Shown piece by piece: positions 62,502 to 64,000 of a DNA stretch of 64,000 bases. Every line of letters begins with the position of its first letter. The first letter of the stretch is position 1. The stretch comes from Acetobacteraceae bacterium (lineage in GTDB: Bacteria > Pseudomonadota > Alphaproteobacteria > Acetobacterales > Acetobacteraceae). The DNA is taken from contig JARLIM010000024.1 of the NCBI GenBank assembly GCA_031291725.1, forward strand, positions 1 to 64,000. Reading direction: 5' to 3'. Made by a program: the position numbers and the translations under genes. Below the pieces are notes generated by a model. It saw only the letters and a program-made list of their open reading frames with translations. It searched no databases and was not told the origin of the DNA.

Positions 62502-64000
62502 ATGGTTGACGCTGCCGCCGCCCCCGCCGCCACACAAGGCTGCCCGTTTCATGCGGCGGCGGCCAAACCCGCCCTCGGCCCCACCGGCTGCCCGATTTCC
62601 GCCGAGGCGGCCGCTTTTGACGTCTTCGACAGCCCATTCCAGCCCGACCCCGCCGAAGCCTTGCGCTGGGCCCGCGCGCAGGAGCCGGTGTTCTACAGCC
62701 CCAGGACCGGCTATTGGGTCGTCGCCCGCTATGACGACGTAAAAGCCGTCTTTCGCGACAATGAGAGCTTTTCACCGCAAAACGCGCTGGAGAAGGTCAC
62801 CCCCTTCGTGCCCGAGGCACAGGCGGTGCTGGAACGCTATAACTACGCGATGAACCGCACGCTGGTGAATGAGGACGAGCCCGCGCATCTCGAACGCCGC
62901 CGCGCGCTGATGCATTCCTTCATCCCGACCGAACTCGAACATCACGTGCCCATGGTGCGCAAACTCGCCCGCGACTATGTGGATCGGCTGGTCGATCGGG
63001 GCGAGGCCGATCTGGTCGATGAGATGCTGTGGGAAATTCCGCTCACCGTGGCGCTGCATTTCCTCGGCATTCCCGAAAGCGACATGCAGACATTGCGGCG
63101 CTATTCGGTGGCGCATTCGGTCAACACCTGGGGCCGCCCATCGCCCGACCAGCAAATGGCGGTGGCGGAGTCAGTGGGCAAATTCTGGCAACTGGCGGGC
63201 GACGTGCTGGAGCGGATGCGGCAGAACCCGTCCGGTCATGGCTGGATGGAATACGCCATCCGGGTGCAACGCGAATTGCCCGAGGTGGTGACGGATTCCT
63301 ATCTGCATTCGATGATGATGGCCGGCCTCGTCGCCGCCCATGAAACCTCCGCCCTCGCCTCGGCCAACGCCCTGCGCCTGCTGCTTTCGCGCCGCGATGT
63401 GTGGAACGCGTTGTGCCGCGATGCGTCGCTGATCCCCAATGCGGTCGAGGAATGCCTGCGCCTGTCCGGCTCCATCGTGGCGTGGCGGCGGGTGGCGCTG
63501 ATGGAGACGGTGGTGGGCGGCGTTACGATTCCGCAAGGGGCGCGTCTGCTGATCGTGATGAATTCGGCCAATCATGACGAGCGCCATTTCGAAAACCCCG
63601 ATGAATTGGACATCTACCGCGACAACACCACCGACCATCTCAGCTTCGGCTATGGCAGCCATCAATGCATGGGCAAGAACGTCGCCCGGATGGAAATCCG
63701 CATCTTTCTTGAAGAACTCACCCGTCGCCTGCCGCATATGGAATTGGTGCCCGAGCAGGATTTCGCCTCGCAGCCCAACATCTCCTTCCGCGGCCCGGAG
63801 CATCTGCTGGTGCGCTGGGATCCGGCGCAGAACCCGGAACGGCAAGACCCGTCGCGCCGCCAGCCCCGGATGGATTTCCCCATCGGCGCCCCCCGCAACC
63901 GCGACCTGGCACGCAGCGTCACCGTCACCGGCATCGAGACGGTGGCCGAGGATATTATCCTGCTCACGCTGAAATACCCTGGGCAATCCACAGACGGCCG
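62502..64000 (+). CDS. Cytochrome P450, CYP116B-like self-sufficient type (3' partial)
   Basis: An open frame of 499 codons runs off the right edge. Visible are an N-terminal tail with two CP motifs (TQGCPFHAA, PTGCPIS), the I-helix GLVAAHETSALASAN, the ExxR motif EECLRL, and the haem-binding loop FGYGSHQCMGKNVARME with the axial Cys. After the P450 domain (to ~residue 450), DFPIGAPRNRDLARSVTVTG followed by IETVAEDIILLTLKYPG looks like the start of a phthalate-dioxygenase-reductase (FMN/NAD/2Fe-2S) domain, as in P450RhF-type fused enzymes. These need no separate electron-transfer partner. The substrate is unknown. The rest of the gene must be read beyond this window. Confidence 0.85.
   Translation, partial: MVDAAAAPAATQGCPFHAAAAKPALGPTGCPISAEAAAFDVFDSPFQPDPAEALRWARAQEPVFYSPRTGYWVVARYDDVKAVFRDNESFSPQNALEKVTPFVPEAQAVLERYNYAMNRTLVNEDEPAHLERRRALMHSFIPTELEHHVPMVRKLARDYVDRLVDRGEADLVDEMLWEIPLTVALHFLGIPESDMQTLRRYSVAHSVNTWGRPSPDQQMAVAESVGKFWQLAGDVLERMRQNPSGHGWMEYAIRVQRELPEVVTDSYLHSMMMAGLVAAHETSALASANALRLLLSRRDVWNALCRDASLIPNAVEECLRLSGSIVAWRRVALMETVVGGVTIPQGARLLIVMNSANHDERHFENPDELDIYRDNTTDHLSFGYGSHQCMGKNVARMEIRIFLEELTRRLPHMELVPEQDFASQPNISFRGPEHLLVRWDPAQNPERQDPSRRQPRMDFPIGAPRNRDLARSVTVTGIETVAEDIILLTLKYPGQSTDG

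Overview
The window is about 64 kb of GC-rich DNA packed with short-gap or overlapping genes (many ATGA and TGATG junctions). Gene content (Tat-exported LivK-type binding proteins, many CoA ligases, SDRs and Rieske/FAD oxygenases, LacI/GntR/MarR local regulators) points to a metabolically versatile alphaproteobacterium, possibly Rhodospirillales/Acetobacteraceae; the order is a guess from style, not from a marker gene. I see no rRNA, tRNA, CRISPR array, transposase or integrase.

Layout. 1-1995: the 3' end of a large Ig-repeat, glycine-rich surface or secreted protein, closed by a strong terminator. 2307-5053: a LacI-type regulator overlapping a KstD-like FAD oxidoreductase. 5060-24983: a large aromatic/N-heterocycle catabolic region in several transcription units. 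25033-28263: a nitrate/sulfonate/taurine-type ABC importer, divergent from a SrpH-type serine acetyltransferase (28487-29422), then 6-phosphogluconolactonase, an MFS transporter and a small membrane protein. 32310-41387: a four-gene RND efflux operon (MFP, two RND pumps, outer-membrane factor). 41526-55125: a second catabolic locus with RraA-like protein, a divergent UTRA/GntR regulator, LivK-H-M-G-F type importer, ICL/PEPM-family lyase, HyuB/HyuA, isochorismatase-fold hydrolase, FAD dehydrogenase and FAH-family hydrolase. 55122-60729: TPMT-like methyltransferase, ABC-F ATPase and SWIM/SNF2 helicase. 61128-64000: a binding protein and the start of a CYP116-like P450 that runs off the window.

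The most interesting part is 5060-24983. One operon (20646 down to 13288) carries a two-subunit Rieske oxygenase, an acyl-CoA ligase, a thiolase-fold protein without the thiolase Cys and His motifs, a zinc-ribbon/OB-fold protein fused to a degenerate SDR, a cyclase-family (isatin-hydrolase-like) metal hydrolase and an SDR. Beside it are a MarR regulator and IorA/IorB-type 2-oxoacid ferredoxin oxidoreductase subunits, and then an anthranilate-CoA-ligase-like gene and the fused flavin monooxygenase/Old Yellow Enzyme typical of 2-aminobenzoyl-CoA monooxygenase/reductase, followed by SDR, enoyl-CoA hydratase, acyl-CoA dehydrogenase, RidA and an ICL-family lyase. These fit one route: indole-3-acetate -> 3-hydroxy-oxindole-acetate -> its CoA ester -> (retro-aldol) isatin + acetyl-CoA -> isatinate -> 2-aminobenzoyl-CoA (directly through IorAB, or via anthranilate and the ligase) -> dearomatisation and beta-oxidation. 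The families are read from sequence; the substrates and the order of steps are inference. A shared TTGAAGT element in three promoter regions of this block suggests common control by the MarR protein.
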